From assembly GCF_004458765.1 (NCBI RefSeq), contig NZ_SPJX01000012.1, positions 124,001-188,000 of the forward strand: a stretch of DNA of 64,000 nucleotides, given 5' to 3'. Shown here one piece after another: positions 17,417 to 26,369 of the stretch (position 1 is its first letter; every line of letters starts with the position of its first letter). The stretch is from Microvirga pakistanensis. GTDB taxonomy: Bacteria > Pseudomonadota > Alphaproteobacteria > Rhizobiales > Beijerinckiaceae. A program made the position numbers and the translations under genes. A model generated the notes under the pieces. The model did not search any database. It was not told the origin of the DNA and saw nothing but the letters and a program-made list of their open reading frames with translations.

Positions 17417-18991
17417 ATGTTCGCAGCAAAAGCTCCCTCCAATGCCCAGGAATGGTCGGTTTCGGATCTCGCGGGCGCTCTCAAGCGCACCCTCGAGGAC
17501 GCCTTCGGGTTCGTGCGTCTGCGGGGCGAAGTGTCCGGCTATCGCGGGCCGCATTCCTCGGGCCACGCCTATTTCTGCCTGAAGGACCAGAACGCCCGCA
17601 TCGATGCGGTGATCTGGAAGGGGTCCTTCGCCAAGCTCAAGATCCGCCCCGAGGAGGGGATGGAGGTCATCGCTACCGGGCGCATCACGACCTTTCCGGG
17701 TTCGTCCAAGTACCAGATCGTCGTCGACAGCCTGGAGCCCGCCGGCATCGGCGCCCTCATGGCGCTGCTCGAGGAGCGTCGCCGCAAGCTCACTGCCGAG
17801 GGGCTCTTCGCGGCCGAGCGCAAGCGGCGCCTGCCGTTCCTGCCGCAGGTGATCGGCGTCGTGACCTCGCCCACCGGCGCGGTGATCCGCGACATCCTTC
17901 ACCGGCTGGAGGATCGCTTCCCCCGCCATGTGCTGGTCTGGCCGGTCCGCGTGCAGGGCGAGACCTGCGCGGCCGACGTGGCGGCCGCCATCCGCGGCTT
18001 CAACGCCCTCGAGCCGGGCGGCCGGATCCCGCGGCCCGACGTGCTCATCGTCGCCCGCGGCGGCGGCTCGATCGAGGATCTCTGGGGTTTCAACGAAGAG
18101 GTCGTGGTGAGGGCCGCGGCCGAGAGCGCGATTCCGCTGGTGTCGGCCGTGGGGCACGAAACCGACACGACGCTCATCGATTATGCGGCGGACGTTCGCG
18201 CGCCGACGCCCACGGGCGCGGCCGAAATGGTCGTGCCGGTGCGCGTCGAGCTGGTGGCCGGAGTCAACGATCTCGCCCGCCGCCACACGGAGACGATGCT
18301 GCGCCTCGTCGAGCGCCGCCGTTCGGACCTGCGCGCCACGGCGCGCGCGCTGCCGACGCCGGAGGCCCTGTTCTCGCCGAAGCGCCAGCGGCTCGACTTG
18401 GCGGCGGCGAGGCTCTATCCGGCGCTCGCGCGCAATGCGCGCGGACACGAGGAGCGGCTGCTCAAGGTCGCGCGCCAGCTCGCGCATGTGTCGCCGGTGG
18501 CGAACGTGGCGCGCATGCGGGCCAAGCTCGATGCGGTGGGCTCGCGCCCCTACAACGCGGTCTGCCGTCTCGTGACCCTGCGCGAGGAGACCCTGAAGCA
18601 GGTCGGGCGTCGTCTCGTCGTCTCGCGCGAGACGTTGCTGCGCGCGGAACGCACGCGCATCGCGCAATCGGCCGAACTCGCCCGGCGCGCGGCCGAGCGT
18701 CTCGGACCCACCCTGAAGGGGCAGATCGCGCGCAAGGCCGAGAAGCTCGACGCGGTCTCGAAGCTCTTCGACAGCTTGAACTACAAGTCCGTGCTCGAGC
18801 GCGGCTTCGCGCTCGTGCGCGATGCGGAGGGGCAGCCCCTGCGCTCGGCGGATGCGGTGCTCGACGGGCAGCCTCTCGTGCTCGAATTCGCCGATGGCAA
18901 GGTCGATGCCACGGGCGGGCGCATCGGCTCCCGTCCGAAGCCGGTCAAGCCCAAGCTCGTCATTGCGGAAGAACAGGGCGCCTTGTTCTAG
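17417..18991 (+). CDS. xseA: Exodeoxyribonuclease VII large subunit
   Basis: The large, catalytic subunit of the single-strand nuclease ExoVII. The N-terminal OB fold starts at WSVSDLAGALKRTLEDAFG and contains VRLRGEVSGYRGPHSSGHAY; the nuclease domain has GVVTSPTGAVIRDIL, ARGGGSIEDLWGFNEE and SAVGHETDTTLIDYAAD, all hallmark motifs. A long Arg-rich coiled region follows (about 300-440), then the C-terminal LNYKSVLERGFALVRD. Its 524 residues are near normal. The TAG stop at 18989-18991 lies at the edge of an AGCATCG repeat remnant. No xseB is seen in the window. Confidence 0.96.
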   Translation: MFAAKAPSNAQEWSVSDLAGALKRTLEDAFGFVRLRGEVSGYRGPHSSGHAYFCLKDQNARIDAVIWKGSFAKLKIRPEEGMEVIATGRITTFPGSSKYQIVVDSLEPAGIGALMALLEERRRKLTAEGLFAAERKRRLPFLPQVIGVVTSPTGAVIRDILHRLEDRFPRHVLVWPVRVQGETCAADVAAAIRGFNALEPGGRIPRPDVLIVARGGGSIEDLWGFNEEVVVRAAAESAIPLVSAVGHETDTTLIDYAADVRAPTPTGAAEMVVPVRVELVAGVNDLARRHTETMLRLVERRRSDLRATARALPTPEALFSPKRQRLDLAAARLYPALARNARGHEERLLKVARQLAHVSPVANVARMRAKLDAVGSRPYNAVCRLVTLREETLKQVGRRLVVSRETLLRAERTRIAQSAELARRAAERLGPTLKGQIARKAEKLDAVSKLFDSLNYKSVLERGFALVRDAEGQPLRSADAVLDGQPLVLEFADGKVDATGGRIGSRPKPVKPKLVIAEEQGALF

Positions 18992-19015
18992 AGCATCGTG
19001 CGGACACCCGAGGGT
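18988..19015. repeat. Partial AGCATCGG-type repeat
   Basis: CTAGAGCATCGTGCGGAC matches the outer arm of the AGCATCGGACC family but lacks the other arm. It supplies the xseA stop codon. Confidence 0.4.
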
Positions 19016-19063
19016 TCCGTTGTCGAAGCCATGACGGCGAGGCATGGGCTCTCACATTCTTCT

Positions 19064-19153
19064 CGTCATCCCCGGGCTTGACCCGGGGATCCACGTCTTT
19101 GGCTCGGTGTTTCCCAAGACGTGGATGGCCGGATCAAGTCCGGCCATGACGGC
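19064..19153. repeat. GLDPGIHV-type palindromic intergenic repeat, copy 2
   Basis: The most complete copy in the window: CGTCATCCCCGGGCTTGACC, a CCCGGGG hairpin, GGATCCACGTCTT, a spacer, AAGACGTGGATGGCCGG and a closing CCGGCCATGACGG. The outer CGTCAT/ATGACG and inner ACGTCTT/AAGACGT arms are nested inverted repeats. Translated, it gives the false peptide GLDPGIHVFG. Confidence 0.8.
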
Positions 19154-19245
19154 GATGGATTCGAGCAGGATGCATCGCCGCGCACGACGCGCCCGCATTG
19201 AAAAAACCTTGCCTTGTCCCCTTATAAGGTTCCTTCGGACCTGCG

Positions 19246-19479
19246 ATGGCCTTGATCATGAACAAGTTTGAGCGCAGCGACGGCGAGGCCGTCGTGCAAT
19301 ATCTCGACAGCAACCTCCGGGTCATCAAGCCCGGGGCCTTCGTGCGCTGCGCCGTCACGGGCGAACCCATCCCTCTCGACGAGCTGAAGTATTGGAGCGT
19401 GGAGCTGCAGGAGGCCTACGCCTCGCCCGAGGCGGTGATGAGGCGCATCACGGGGCAGAGCCCGTCCACGAAGGGCTGA
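19246..19479 (+). CDS. DUF2093 family protein
   Basis: A 77-residue conserved protein of alphaproteobacteria, recognised by FVRCAVTGEPIPLDELKYWS and the DGEAVVQYLD segment. The function is unknown. Its place next to and convergent with lpxK (10 bp between stops) is usual in this order. The ATG at 19258 (MNKFERSDGEA) fits family members better than the first ATG at 19246. Confidence 0.85.
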   Translation: MALIMNKFERSDGEAVVQYLDSNLRVIKPGAFVRCAVTGEPIPLDELKYWSVELQEAYASPEAVMRRITGQSPSTKG

Positions 19480-19488
19480 CGGTTCCGA

Positions 19489-20502
19489 TCACGGGCGACT
19501 GAGCCGTCTGTCGCTGACCTTGCGCAGGATGAAGTTGCGCAGTCCCGTCTCGTCGTCGAGCCGGAGCCGGACGGGGAGAACCATCAGGCCGGCCCAGACT
19601 TCGGCAAAGTTCAGGCCTTCGATGCGCACGAGATCCTTTTCCGTCGTGACAGCCCGAAGGCCGCGAGCCTCCGCTTCCCTGCGCAGCGTTTCGAGCTCGC
19701 TGCCGGTATAGGGGTGGTGGTCGGGGAAGGCGCGAGCCTCCTCGACGATGGCCCCGCAGGCGCGCAGGGTCTGAAAGAATTTCTCCGGCCGCCCGATCCC
19801 TGCGAAGGCCAGCACCCTTTCCCCCTGGAGCTTCTCGGCGGGGGGGCGACCCGGGACGAGATGGCCTTTGAAGACGCGTTTGCCCAAAAGCTCCGCCTGA
19901 CGGGCGACGGCGTCCCCGGGCGCGCCGCTTCCGATCACGAGAACCGCATCGACCGCAGGCCATTGCGCCGCCATGGGCGCGCGCAGGGGGCCGGCCGGCA
20001 GGGGAAGTCCGTTGCCGATTCCGGTGGCGCCGTCGACGACCGCGACGGCGCAGTCCTTGTGCAGCGACGGGTTCTGCAATCCGTCGTCCATGATCAGCAC
20101 GGTGGCGCCGATCTCATGGGCGAGCCGCGCGCCGGCCGGCCGGTCGGCGGACACGATGGCGGGCGCCATGGCGGCCAGAAGCAGCGGCTCGTCGCCGACC
20201 TCGAAGGGCCTGTGGTGGGGCTGCACCTGCACCGGGCCGCGCAGGCTCCCGCCGTAGCCGCGCGACAGGAAGGCGGGGCTTTCGCCGGCCGCATCGAGGA
20301 TGTCCGCGACCGCAAGGGCGGTGGGCGTCTTGCCCGCGCCGCCGGCCGTGAAATTGCCGATGCAGATCACCGGCAGGGGGGCGCGTTCCCCCGCCTGCCG
20401 CATCCGGCGGCCCGCCAGGGCGCCATAGGCGGCGCCGGCCGGGCGCAGGAGGCTGGCCAGGGACGAGGGGCGGGACCGCCACCAGAAGTCCGGCGCACGC
20501 AT
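19489..20502 (-). CDS. lpxK: Tetraacyldisaccharide 4'-kinase
   Basis: LpxK phosphorylates the 4' position of the lipid A disaccharide at the inner membrane. The Walker A loop FTAGGAGKTPTALAVAD sits at about 51-67 after the family N-terminus MRAPDFWW and CIGNFTAGGAG. Later family segments include LSRGYGG, DDGLQN and the AFAGIGRPEKFF stretch. At 337 residues it is of normal size. The start overlaps the waaA stop by one base (TGATG), so the two genes are translationally coupled. Confidence 0.95.
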   Translation of the reverse strand: MRAPDFWWRSRPSSLASLLRPAGAAYGALAGRRMRQAGERAPLPVICIGNFTAGGAGKTPTALAVADILDAAGESPAFLSRGYGGSLRGPVQVQPHHRPFEVGDEPLLLAAMAPAIVSADRPAGARLAHEIGATVLIMDDGLQNPSLHKDCAVAVVDGATGIGNGLPLPAGPLRAPMAAQWPAVDAVLVIGSGAPGDAVARQAELLGKRVFKGHLVPGRPPAEKLQGERVLAFAGIGRPEKFFQTLRACGAIVEEARAFPDHHPYTGSELETLRREAEARGLRAVTTEKDLVRIEGLNFAEVWAGLMVLPVRLRLDDETGLRNFILRKVSDRRLSRP

Positions 20503-21791
20503 CAGCGCCGCGCCCCGAGCTTGGCCTGGACGATGAAGGGTTCGATGGACTGCATGGTCCGCTCCACCGCGCCGCCCAGGGCCTGAACGGCCTCGCCGGC
20601 CGCCCGGGCCATGTCGCGGGTGAGCGCCGGATTGCCCAGAAGTTCACTGACGGCCCGCGCCAGGGCCGTGCTGTCCTTCACCATCAGGGCGCCGCGCGCC
20701 TCATCGATGGCCGCATAGACATCCTCGAAGTTGTGGACGTGGGGCCCGTGCAGGATGGCTGCGCCGAGCTTGGCCGGCTCGATCGGGTTCTGCCCGCCGT
20801 GAGCCACCAGGGAGCCGCCCATCGCGACGATCGGGGACAATCGGTAGAACAGCCCCATCTCGCCCACCGTGTCGGCCACGTAGACGTCGGTGGCGCGATC
20901 GGGGTGGATGCCTTCCGAGCGGCGGCCGGCGCGCAGGCCCGCCTGCGTGGCGATGGCCGCGACCTCCGGCCCGCGATGGGGATGGCGCGGCGCGATGATC
21001 GTCAGGAGGTGCGGGTGCCGCTTGGCGAGCGCCCGATGCACGGCCACGATGACATTCTCCTCGCCCGCATGGGTGCTGGCGGCAAGCCATACGGGGCGGC
21101 CCGCGATAAGGCCGGACAGATGCGCCACGACCCGCGGATCGGCCGGGGGCGCAGAGGCGTCGAACTTGAGATTGCCCGTGACGGTCACCCGCGGCGCGCC
21201 GAGGCGGGCCAGCCGCGCCGCGTCGTCCTGGCTCTGGGCAAGGCAGAGGGCGAAGCGCTCCAGCAGGCCTCCGACCACGGAGGGAAACTTCTGCCAGCGC
21301 TGGAACGAACGATCCGACATGCGCCCGTTGACCAGGACGAGCGGGATCTGCCGCTCCTCAAGGGCCATGACCGTGTTCGGCCAGATCTCGGATTCCGCGA
21401 TGAGCACCAGGTCCGGCCGCCAGTGGTCGAGGAAGCGCCGCATGTAGCGCGGCACGTCGAGGGGCACGAACTGATGCACCGCTCCGGGCGGCAGGCGGCG
21501 GGCGATCAGGGCGGCCGAGGTGCGGGTTCCCGATGTCACCAGAACCGCGAGGCCGCGCTGGGTGAGGCGCTCCACGATGGGCAGCAGGGAGAGCGTCTCG
21601 CCGATGCTGGCGCCGTGCAGCCAGATCAGGTGGCCCTTCGGCCTCTGCCGGCTGGGATGGCCCTGGCGCTCGCCCAGGCGCGAGCGCTCCTCGCGCCCCT
21701 TCCGCTGCCGCCACAGGAGGAGCCCGAAAACGGCGGGCTCGAGGAGAGCGGTCGCCGTGCGATAGGCCCTGAAGAGAAGCGGCGGGCTCAT
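20502..21791 (-). CDS. waaA: 3-deoxy-D-manno-octulosonic acid (Kdo) transferase
   Basis: WaaA/KdtA transfers Kdo from CMP-Kdo to lipid IVA at the inner membrane. It begins MSPPLLFRAYRTATALLEP with an N-terminal membrane helix at about 15-27, followed by the acceptor site HGASIGE with catalytic E65. The GT-B C-terminal half shows FVPLDVPRYMRRFLDHWRPD, ESEIWPN, VNGRMSDRSFQRW and GGSLVAHGGQNPIEPAKLG. It has 429 residues. The start ATG at 21789-21791 overlaps the preceding acyltransferase stop (ATGA). Confidence 0.95.
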   Translation of the reverse strand: MSPPLLFRAYRTATALLEPAVFGLLLWRQRKGREERSRLGERQGHPSRQRPKGHLIWLHGASIGETLSLLPIVERLTQRGLAVLVTSGTRTSAALIARRLPPGAVHQFVPLDVPRYMRRFLDHWRPDLVLIAESEIWPNTVMALEERQIPLVLVNGRMSDRSFQRWQKFPSVVGGLLERFALCLAQSQDDAARLARLGAPRVTVTGNLKFDASAPPADPRVVAHLSGLIAGRPVWLAASTHAGEENVIVAVHRALAKRHPHLLTIIAPRHPHRGPEVAAIATQAGLRAGRRSEGIHPDRATDVYVADTVGEMGLFYRLSPIVAMGGSLVAHGGQNPIEPAKLGAAILHGPHVHNFEDVYAAIDEARGALMVKDSTALARAVSELLGNPALTRDMARAAGEAVQALGGAVERTMQSIEPFIVQAKLGARR

Positions 21792-22528
21792 GCGCGCGAT
21801 CCCTCCGCGAGGGCCGGGGCCGCTTTCGCGCCGGGATCGTGGGAGCCCACGAGCGCATAGGCCCGCTCGTGGATGGCATCGAGCTCGCGCTCCACCTGCT
21901 GGCGGAGGGCTTCGAGCGCGCCCGCATCCGCGTCGCGCGGAACATGGATCGGTTCGCCCAGCACGATCGCGCCGCGGCCGAAGGGGAGGCCGATGCTGGC
22001 CTTGTCCCAGCTGTTGAAGTCGATGCGGCGGCTCGTGACGACGGCGACCGGAACGATGGGACGGCCGGACATCTGCGCCAGGGTCACGATGCCCTGTCCG
22101 CAGACCCGCGAGATCTTCGGAATGTCCGCGGTCATCACCACCATCTCGCCGCCGGCCAGCGCCTTGAGCATGGCGCGCATGGCCTGAACGCCGCCCTTCT
22201 TGCGGATGTCGCGGCCGCGAGCGCCCGAGCCCCGGATGGCCCGGATCCCGAGATGGCGCAGGGCGATCGCGTTGAACTCGCCGTCGCCCGAGCGGGACAC
22301 GAGGCTGGCCGCGCGATCCTGAGGGCGCTTGGCGAAATGGATCATGAAATGCTGCCCGTGCCACATGGCGGCGATCACGGGCATTCGGGGTCCGATCCGG
22401 TCATAGGCATCCGCCGGTTCCATGACGAACCGGTTCGTGCGCTGCACGAGCTTGAGATAGCCCGCGACCAGGAAGCCCAAGGCTTCCTGAACCGGGCGCG
22501 AGCGCGTGATGCGTTTGATCAGACCCAT
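21788..22528 (-). CDS. DUF374 lysophospholipid acyltransferase-like protein
   Basis: A 246-residue protein of the DUF374 family, related to glycerophospholipid acyltransferases, seen from AAMWHGQHFMIHFAKRP, LVSRSGDGEF, IRAIRGSGARG and MVVMTADIPK. Members lie next to waaA and lpxK in this order, so a role in lipid A or LPS acylation is likely but not proven. It overlaps waaA by 4 bp and lies 15 bp after the DUF4170 gene. Confidence 0.85.
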   Translation of the reverse strand: MGLIKRITRSRPVQEALGFLVAGYLKLVQRTNRFVMEPADAYDRIGPRMPVIAAMWHGQHFMIHFAKRPQDRAASLVSRSGDGEFNAIALRHLGIRAIRGSGARGRDIRKKGGVQAMRAMLKALAGGEMVVMTADIPKISRVCGQGIVTLAQMSGRPIVPVAVVTSRRIDFNSWDKASIGLPFGRGAIVLGEPIHVPRDADAGALEALRQQVERELDAIHERAYALVGSHDPGAKAAPALAEGSRA

Positions 22529-22543
22529 CGTGGCTGGACGACT

Positions 22544-22774
22544 TTAAGCCTGCGGCTCCAGCAGGCGATGCAGGTGGACGATGAAGTAGCGCATCTGCGC
22601 GTTGTCGACCGTGGCCTGGGCCTTGGCCTTCCAGGCGGCGTGGGCAGCGGCGTAGTTCGGGAAGATTCCGACGATATCGAGCTTGGAAAGATCCTTGAAA
22701 TCAACGGATTCGAGGCTGGTGAGCTCACCGCCGAAGACCAGATGAAGCAGCTGCTTGCCGGACGTATCGGTCAT
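22544..22774 (-). CDS. DUF4170 family protein
   Basis: A 76-residue conserved small protein, recognised from LLHLVFGGELTSLESVDFKD and MRYFIVHLHRLLEP. The function is unknown. It is tightly linked to the lipid A genes here (15 bp to the DUF374 gene, 60 bp from cysQ), as in many related genomes. Confidence 0.85.
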   Translation of the reverse strand: MTDTSGKQLLHLVFGGELTSLESVDFKDLSKLDIVGIFPNYAAAHAAWKAKAQATVDNAQMRYFIVHLHRLLEPQA

Positions 22775-22834
22775 GTTTTTAGAACTCTCGTGAATGGATA
22801 TTGGGATGGTATGTCGCTGGGAGGCAAACCTTGT

Positions 22835-23653
22835 TCAGGTCCTCATGGCTCCAATAGCACGAGGATGCAACCGTGACGCAACGGCAATCATCTCGCCATG
22901 CCGTGGCTCAGGTTTGTTGTAAGCCGGTGGCAGACCTGAGAAATCCGTGAGAACGCCTCCCGCTTCCCGGAGGATGAGATCGGCGGCGGCGATGTCCCAG
23001 TCCTGTGAATTGTGGGAAACGAGCCCGACATCGATCGAGCCGTCCGCCACGCGGGCGAGGCGCAGCGCCAGGGAGGGCACCTTAGGCAGGCGCTCGACGG
23101 GGCCGGTGTTCCGTTCGAACCGGTCCGCCAGCGGCTTGGGGCCGGCCACGCGGGCGGGGCCGGGAGGCGCCGTTTCGGAGAGCCGGAGCCTGTCTCCGTT
23201 GCACCAGGCTCCGCCGCCGAGGATGGCCTCGTAGAGACGGTCGTGAATGGGGGCATGGAGGATGCCGAGCACCGGGGCGCCGTCCTTCACGAGCGCGATC
23301 GACACGGCCCAGTCGGGGTGCCCGGAGGCGAAGGCCCGGGTGCCGTCGATGGGGTCGACCACCCACACATGGCTGCGCCCCAGGCGGGCGGGATCGTCCG
23401 CCGTTTCTTCCGACAGCCATCCGGCTTCCGGTAAAATCCCGGTGAGGCGATCCTTCAGGAAGGTGTCGAGGGCGATGTCGGCTTCCGTGACCGGGGAGCT
23501 GTGCCCCGAAGCCCCCTGGCCCTTATACCAGAGGCGCGCGGCCGTCTGCTCCCCGGACCGGAAATAGGGAAGGGCGATGGCGCCGGCCTGGCGCGCCGCG
23601 TCGCGCACGGCCTCGGCGAGACGGGCAAGGGAATCGGAGGCTGAGGAAAGCAT
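22835..23653 (-). CDS. cysQ: 3'(2'),5'-bisphosphate nucleotidase / inositol monophosphatase family
   Basis: A 272-residue Mg-dependent phosphatase. Motif 1 VVDPIDGTRAF, the upstream acidic SEET and motif 2 WDIAAADLILREAGG are all present. CysQ members hydrolyse PAP left over from sulfate assimilation; some relatives act on inositol phosphates, so substrate choice is inferred from the CysQ-like layout. The ATG at 23651-23653 (MLSSASDSLARLAEAV) is preferred over the longer frame, whose extra 20 residues are proline-rich and unlike the family. Confidence 0.85.
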   Translation of the reverse strand: MLSSASDSLARLAEAVRDAARQAGAIALPYFRSGEQTAARLWYKGQGASGHSSPVTEADIALDTFLKDRLTGILPEAGWLSEETADDPARLGRSHVWVVDPIDGTRAFASGHPDWAVSIALVKDGAPVLGILHAPIHDRLYEAILGGGAWCNGDRLRLSETAPPGPARVAGPKPLADRFERNTGPVERLPKVPSLALRLARVADGSIDVGLVSHNSQDWDIAAADLILREAGGVLTDFSGLPPAYNKPEPRHGEMIAVASRLHPRAIGAMRT

Positions 23654-23714
23654 CGGGTCCAAGATGGGAGGGATCGCCGGCGGATGCCAGGGAGAGCGGC
23701 AAAGAAACCTCACC

Positions 23715-23747
23715 TCGTCATGGCCGGCACCAGCCCGTGATGACGGG
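23715..23747. repeat. GLDPGIHV-type palindromic repeat, short copy
   Basis: CGTCATGGCCGGCACCAGCC followed by CGTGATGACGGGG: the outer CGTCATGGCCGG arm with a degraded return arm, between cysQ and ubiA. Confidence 0.5.
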
Positions 23748-23789
23748 GTGACGTGAAGGAAGCCAGGGCTCTCCGATGATGCGTCCGGT

Positions 23790-24719
23790 CTAGAACAGGG
23801 CGTCCATGACCATGGCGGCGAAGAGGATCAGCCCGGCATCCCGGTTCGAGCGGAAGAGCCGCAGGGCGCCCGCGCCGTCGGAGCGGTCGATGCGGGCCAC
23901 CTGCCAGCCGAGATGAAGGGCGAAGAGGAAAAGGCCCACGAAGGCGGCGACGCCCGCGCCGGCCTGGAGGAAGGCCGCGATCATGAGCATCACGGTCAGG
24001 CCGTAGCAGGCGGCGACGCCCTGCCGCACGCGCTCGCCGAAGAAGCGGGCGGAGGACTTGATGCCGGCGATCTCGTCGTCCTCGATGTCCTGAAGGGCAT
24101 AGATGGTGTCGTATCCCACCACCCAGGCGATGCTGGCGAGATAGAGCAGCCCCGGCGCCGGGCTCAAGGACCCGAACATTGCGGCCCAGCCCATCAGCGC
24201 GCCCCAGGAGAAGGCGAGCCCCAGCACGATCTGCGGCATCCAGAAGAACCGCTTCATGAAGGGATAGAGCGCCACGACCGCAAGCGAGCCGAAACCCGTC
24301 GCGATGGCGAAGGCGTTGAACTGCAGAAGGACGAGGAGCCCGACAAGGGCCTGAAGTCCCAGGAAAACGAGCGCCCCCTTCAGGCTGACCTGGCCGGAGG
24401 GCAGGGGCCGCTGGCGGGTCCGCTCCACCCGGATGTCGAGGTCCCGGTCGACGATGTCGTTATAGGTGCAGCCCGCGCCGCGCATGGCCACGGCGCCGAT
24501 CAGGAAGAGAACGCAATGGAGCGGGTCGGGATAGGGCTGGCCCTTCGCGATGGCGGCTAACGCCGCCGACCACCAGCAGGGGAGGAGCAGCAGCCACCAG
24601 CCGATGGGCCGCTCGATCCGCGCCAGGCGGAGATAGGGGCGCAGGCCCGCCGGGGCCCATCTTTCGGCCCAATGGCCGCGCACGGCATCGGGAAGGGATG
24701 ACGCCCCGGGTTGCTCCAT
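23790..24719 (-). CDS. ubiA: 4-hydroxybenzoate polyprenyltransferase
   Basis: An integral membrane prenyltransferase of ubiquinone synthesis. It has about eight or nine hydrophobic helices and both aspartate-rich motifs: NDIVDRDLD with RVERTRQRPLPSG, and DIEDDEIAGIKSSARFFG. These bind the Mg-diphosphate of the polyprenyl donor. The length (309) is normal. It begins 18 bp after the stop of the secreted protein gene on the same strand. Confidence 0.95.
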   Translation of the reverse strand: MEQPGASSLPDAVRGHWAERWAPAGLRPYLRLARIERPIGWWLLLLPCWWSAALAAIAKGQPYPDPLHCVLFLIGAVAMRGAGCTYNDIVDRDLDIRVERTRQRPLPSGQVSLKGALVFLGLQALVGLLVLLQFNAFAIATGFGSLAVVALYPFMKRFFWMPQIVLGLAFSWGALMGWAAMFGSLSPAPGLLYLASIAWVVGYDTIYALQDIEDDEIAGIKSSARFFGERVRQGVAACYGLTVMLMIAAFLQAGAGVAAFVGLFLFALHLGWQVARIDRSDGAGALRLFRSNRDAGLILFAAMVMDALF

Positions 24720-24737
24720 GATCGCCGGAAATCCCGC

Positions 24738-25205
24738 TTAGAGGGCGCCCTTCGGCACGTTGAGGGTGCCGGTCAGGCCGCCGCCGATGCGGCCGGGGGT
24801 TCCCTGCTGCTGGGCCTGCTGCTTGGCGCGCTTTTCCATCTCGGCCATCTTGGCGGCGGCACCGCAGGCCTGCGACTTGAAGGTCTGGGCGCGCTTGTGA
24901 TCCTGCTCGAAATTCGTGACCACCTGGTCGGGCACCTGGCACCAATCCTTGTTGGTGGTCATCCATTTCAGGCCGGCATCGCCATTGCTCACGAGCTTGC
25001 CGAAGACGCCGCAGGCGGCGCGCGGGTCGATCTGCTTCTTCTTGCCGCCGCCGGTCAGGCCGTTGATCTGCTTGATGATGCTCTGCCGCTCGAGCAGGAT
25101 CTTCTGCCCGTCCTGACAGGCGCTCGACTGCGCGAAGGCGGGAGCGGATGCAAGAATGCCAACGGCGGCAAGCGCGGCCAATATGGTCGGACGGATGTGC
25201 GTCAT
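24738..25205 (-). CDS. Secreted protein of unknown function
   Basis: A 155-residue protein with a clear Sec signal peptide (TILAALAAVGILASAPAFA, cleavage likely after AFA). The mature part has four cysteines (SSACQDG, AACGVF, DWCQVP, SQACGAA), which could form two disulfides in the periplasm, and a Gln/Lys-rich stretch near 125. Its tail GRIGGGLTGTLNVPKGAL is low in complexity. Similar small secreted proteins occur near ubiA in related genomes; no function is known. Confidence 0.75.
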   Translation of the reverse strand: MTHIRPTILAALAAVGILASAPAFAQSSACQDGQKILLERQSIIKQINGLTGGGKKKQIDPRAACGVFGKLVSNGDAGLKWMTTNKDWCQVPDQVVTNFEQDHKRAQTFKSQACGAAAKMAEMEKRAKQQAQQQGTPGRIGGGLTGTLNVPKGAL

Positions 25206-25436
25206 GGCAAAAATCCTTCAAAAAGCCCGCGACGTCTCGCGAGCCTGTGCTCTGTTAACAGCTTACGGGGCTCCAGGCCAAGGGGTGATTCCAGGGGCGA
25301 TTGGTCGCCCGGGAGCAAGCTGTGCCATGGCGCACCTTAATTTCAGATGACCGAAGGCCCGCAAAGGCCTCCCCAGGCCAGGGGGAACTTGGTATGGCTC
25401 GGGGCTCAACCGCTCGAAAGCCCCCTCGCACGTCCC

Positions 25437-26183
25437 ATGGCCGATTACGACTTCAACGCCCCCCGCCTGTTCGTCGACGCGCCTCTTCACGAAGGCGCGA
25501 GGATCGCCCTCGACCGGGGGCAGGCCAATTATCTGCTCAATGTGCTCCGCCTGAAGACCGGCGAGGGCGTGCTGGTCTTCAATGGCCAGGATGGGGAATG
25601 GCGCGCCGACATCGCCGTGGAAGGGCGCAAGGCGGCCGATCTGGTCTGCGCCCACCGGACTCGCGGGCAGACGGCGAGGCCGAGCCTGATCTACGCCTTC
25701 GCGCCCCTCAAGCACGCGCGCCTGGACTACATGGTCCAGAAGGCGGTGGAAATGGGCGCCGGCACCCTCCAGCCGGTCATCACCCGGCGGACCCAGAGCA
25801 CGCGGGTCAACCTGGAGCGCATGCGCAGCAACGCCGTCGAGGCGGCGGAGCAATGCGGAATCCTGACGCTTCCGGAGGTGCGCGAAGAGGAGAGTTTGGA
25901 GCTTTTCCTCAAGACCTTGGACAAGGATCGCGTACTCGTGTTCTGCGACGAGGACGCGCCGGTTTCCAACCCGGTCCAGGCTCTGGCCAAGCTTGGGAAC
26001 AATCCGGCAGGCGTTGCCGTTATCGTGGGCCCCGAAGGGGGTTTCACCGATCAGGAGAGAGCGCTTGTCGCCGCCCACGAAAGTTGTGTTCGCGTATCGT
26101 TGGGACCGCGCATCCTGCGAGCCGATACCGCCGCAGTGGCAGCCCTCGCGATCGTTCAGTCCGTGCTTGGCGATTGGAGCTGA
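25437..26183 (+). CDS. rsmE: 16S rRNA (uracil(1498)-N3)-methyltransferase
   Basis: A 248-residue SPOUT methyltransferase acting on U1498 of 16S rRNA. The N-terminal PUA-like part (RLFVDAPLHEGARIAL, YLLNVLRLKTGEGVLVF) is followed by the trefoil-knot SAM site: VIVGPEGGFTDQE and LGPRILRADTAAVAAL. The ATG at 25437 (MADYDFNAPRLF) matches the family; the open frame upstream of it is not conserved-looking. In this order rsmE often lies directly before gshA; here a second ligase gene separates them. Confidence 0.94.
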   Translation: MADYDFNAPRLFVDAPLHEGARIALDRGQANYLLNVLRLKTGEGVLVFNGQDGEWRADIAVEGRKAADLVCAHRTRGQTARPSLIYAFAPLKHARLDYMVQKAVEMGAGTLQPVITRRTQSTRVNLERMRSNAVEAAEQCGILTLPEVREEESLELFLKTLDKDRVLVFCDEDAPVSNPVQALAKLGNNPAGVAVIVGPEGGFTDQERALVAAHESCVRVSLGPRILRADTAAVAALAIVQSVLGDWS

Positions 26184-26369
26184 CGCGGCCATCCGACGAT
26201 GGGCCGAGCCCCTTCGAGCCAGGTCGCTTCGCCTCTAGATTCAGAAGCCTAGCAGTTTAGCGTCGATTCGCCCCACTCACGCCCCATTCGGGCGGAGTTT
26301 GGAGCGGGCGGCAGGCCATCCTGCGCGTGCAAGGGTCATTCCTGAGAAACACATCGAGGAAACCGGGAA

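Noticed and set aside
17386..19149. A 587-residue frame overlapping xseA in another frame
   Set aside because: It is out of frame with the clear xseA product and is low in complexity; it also ends in the palindromic repeat.
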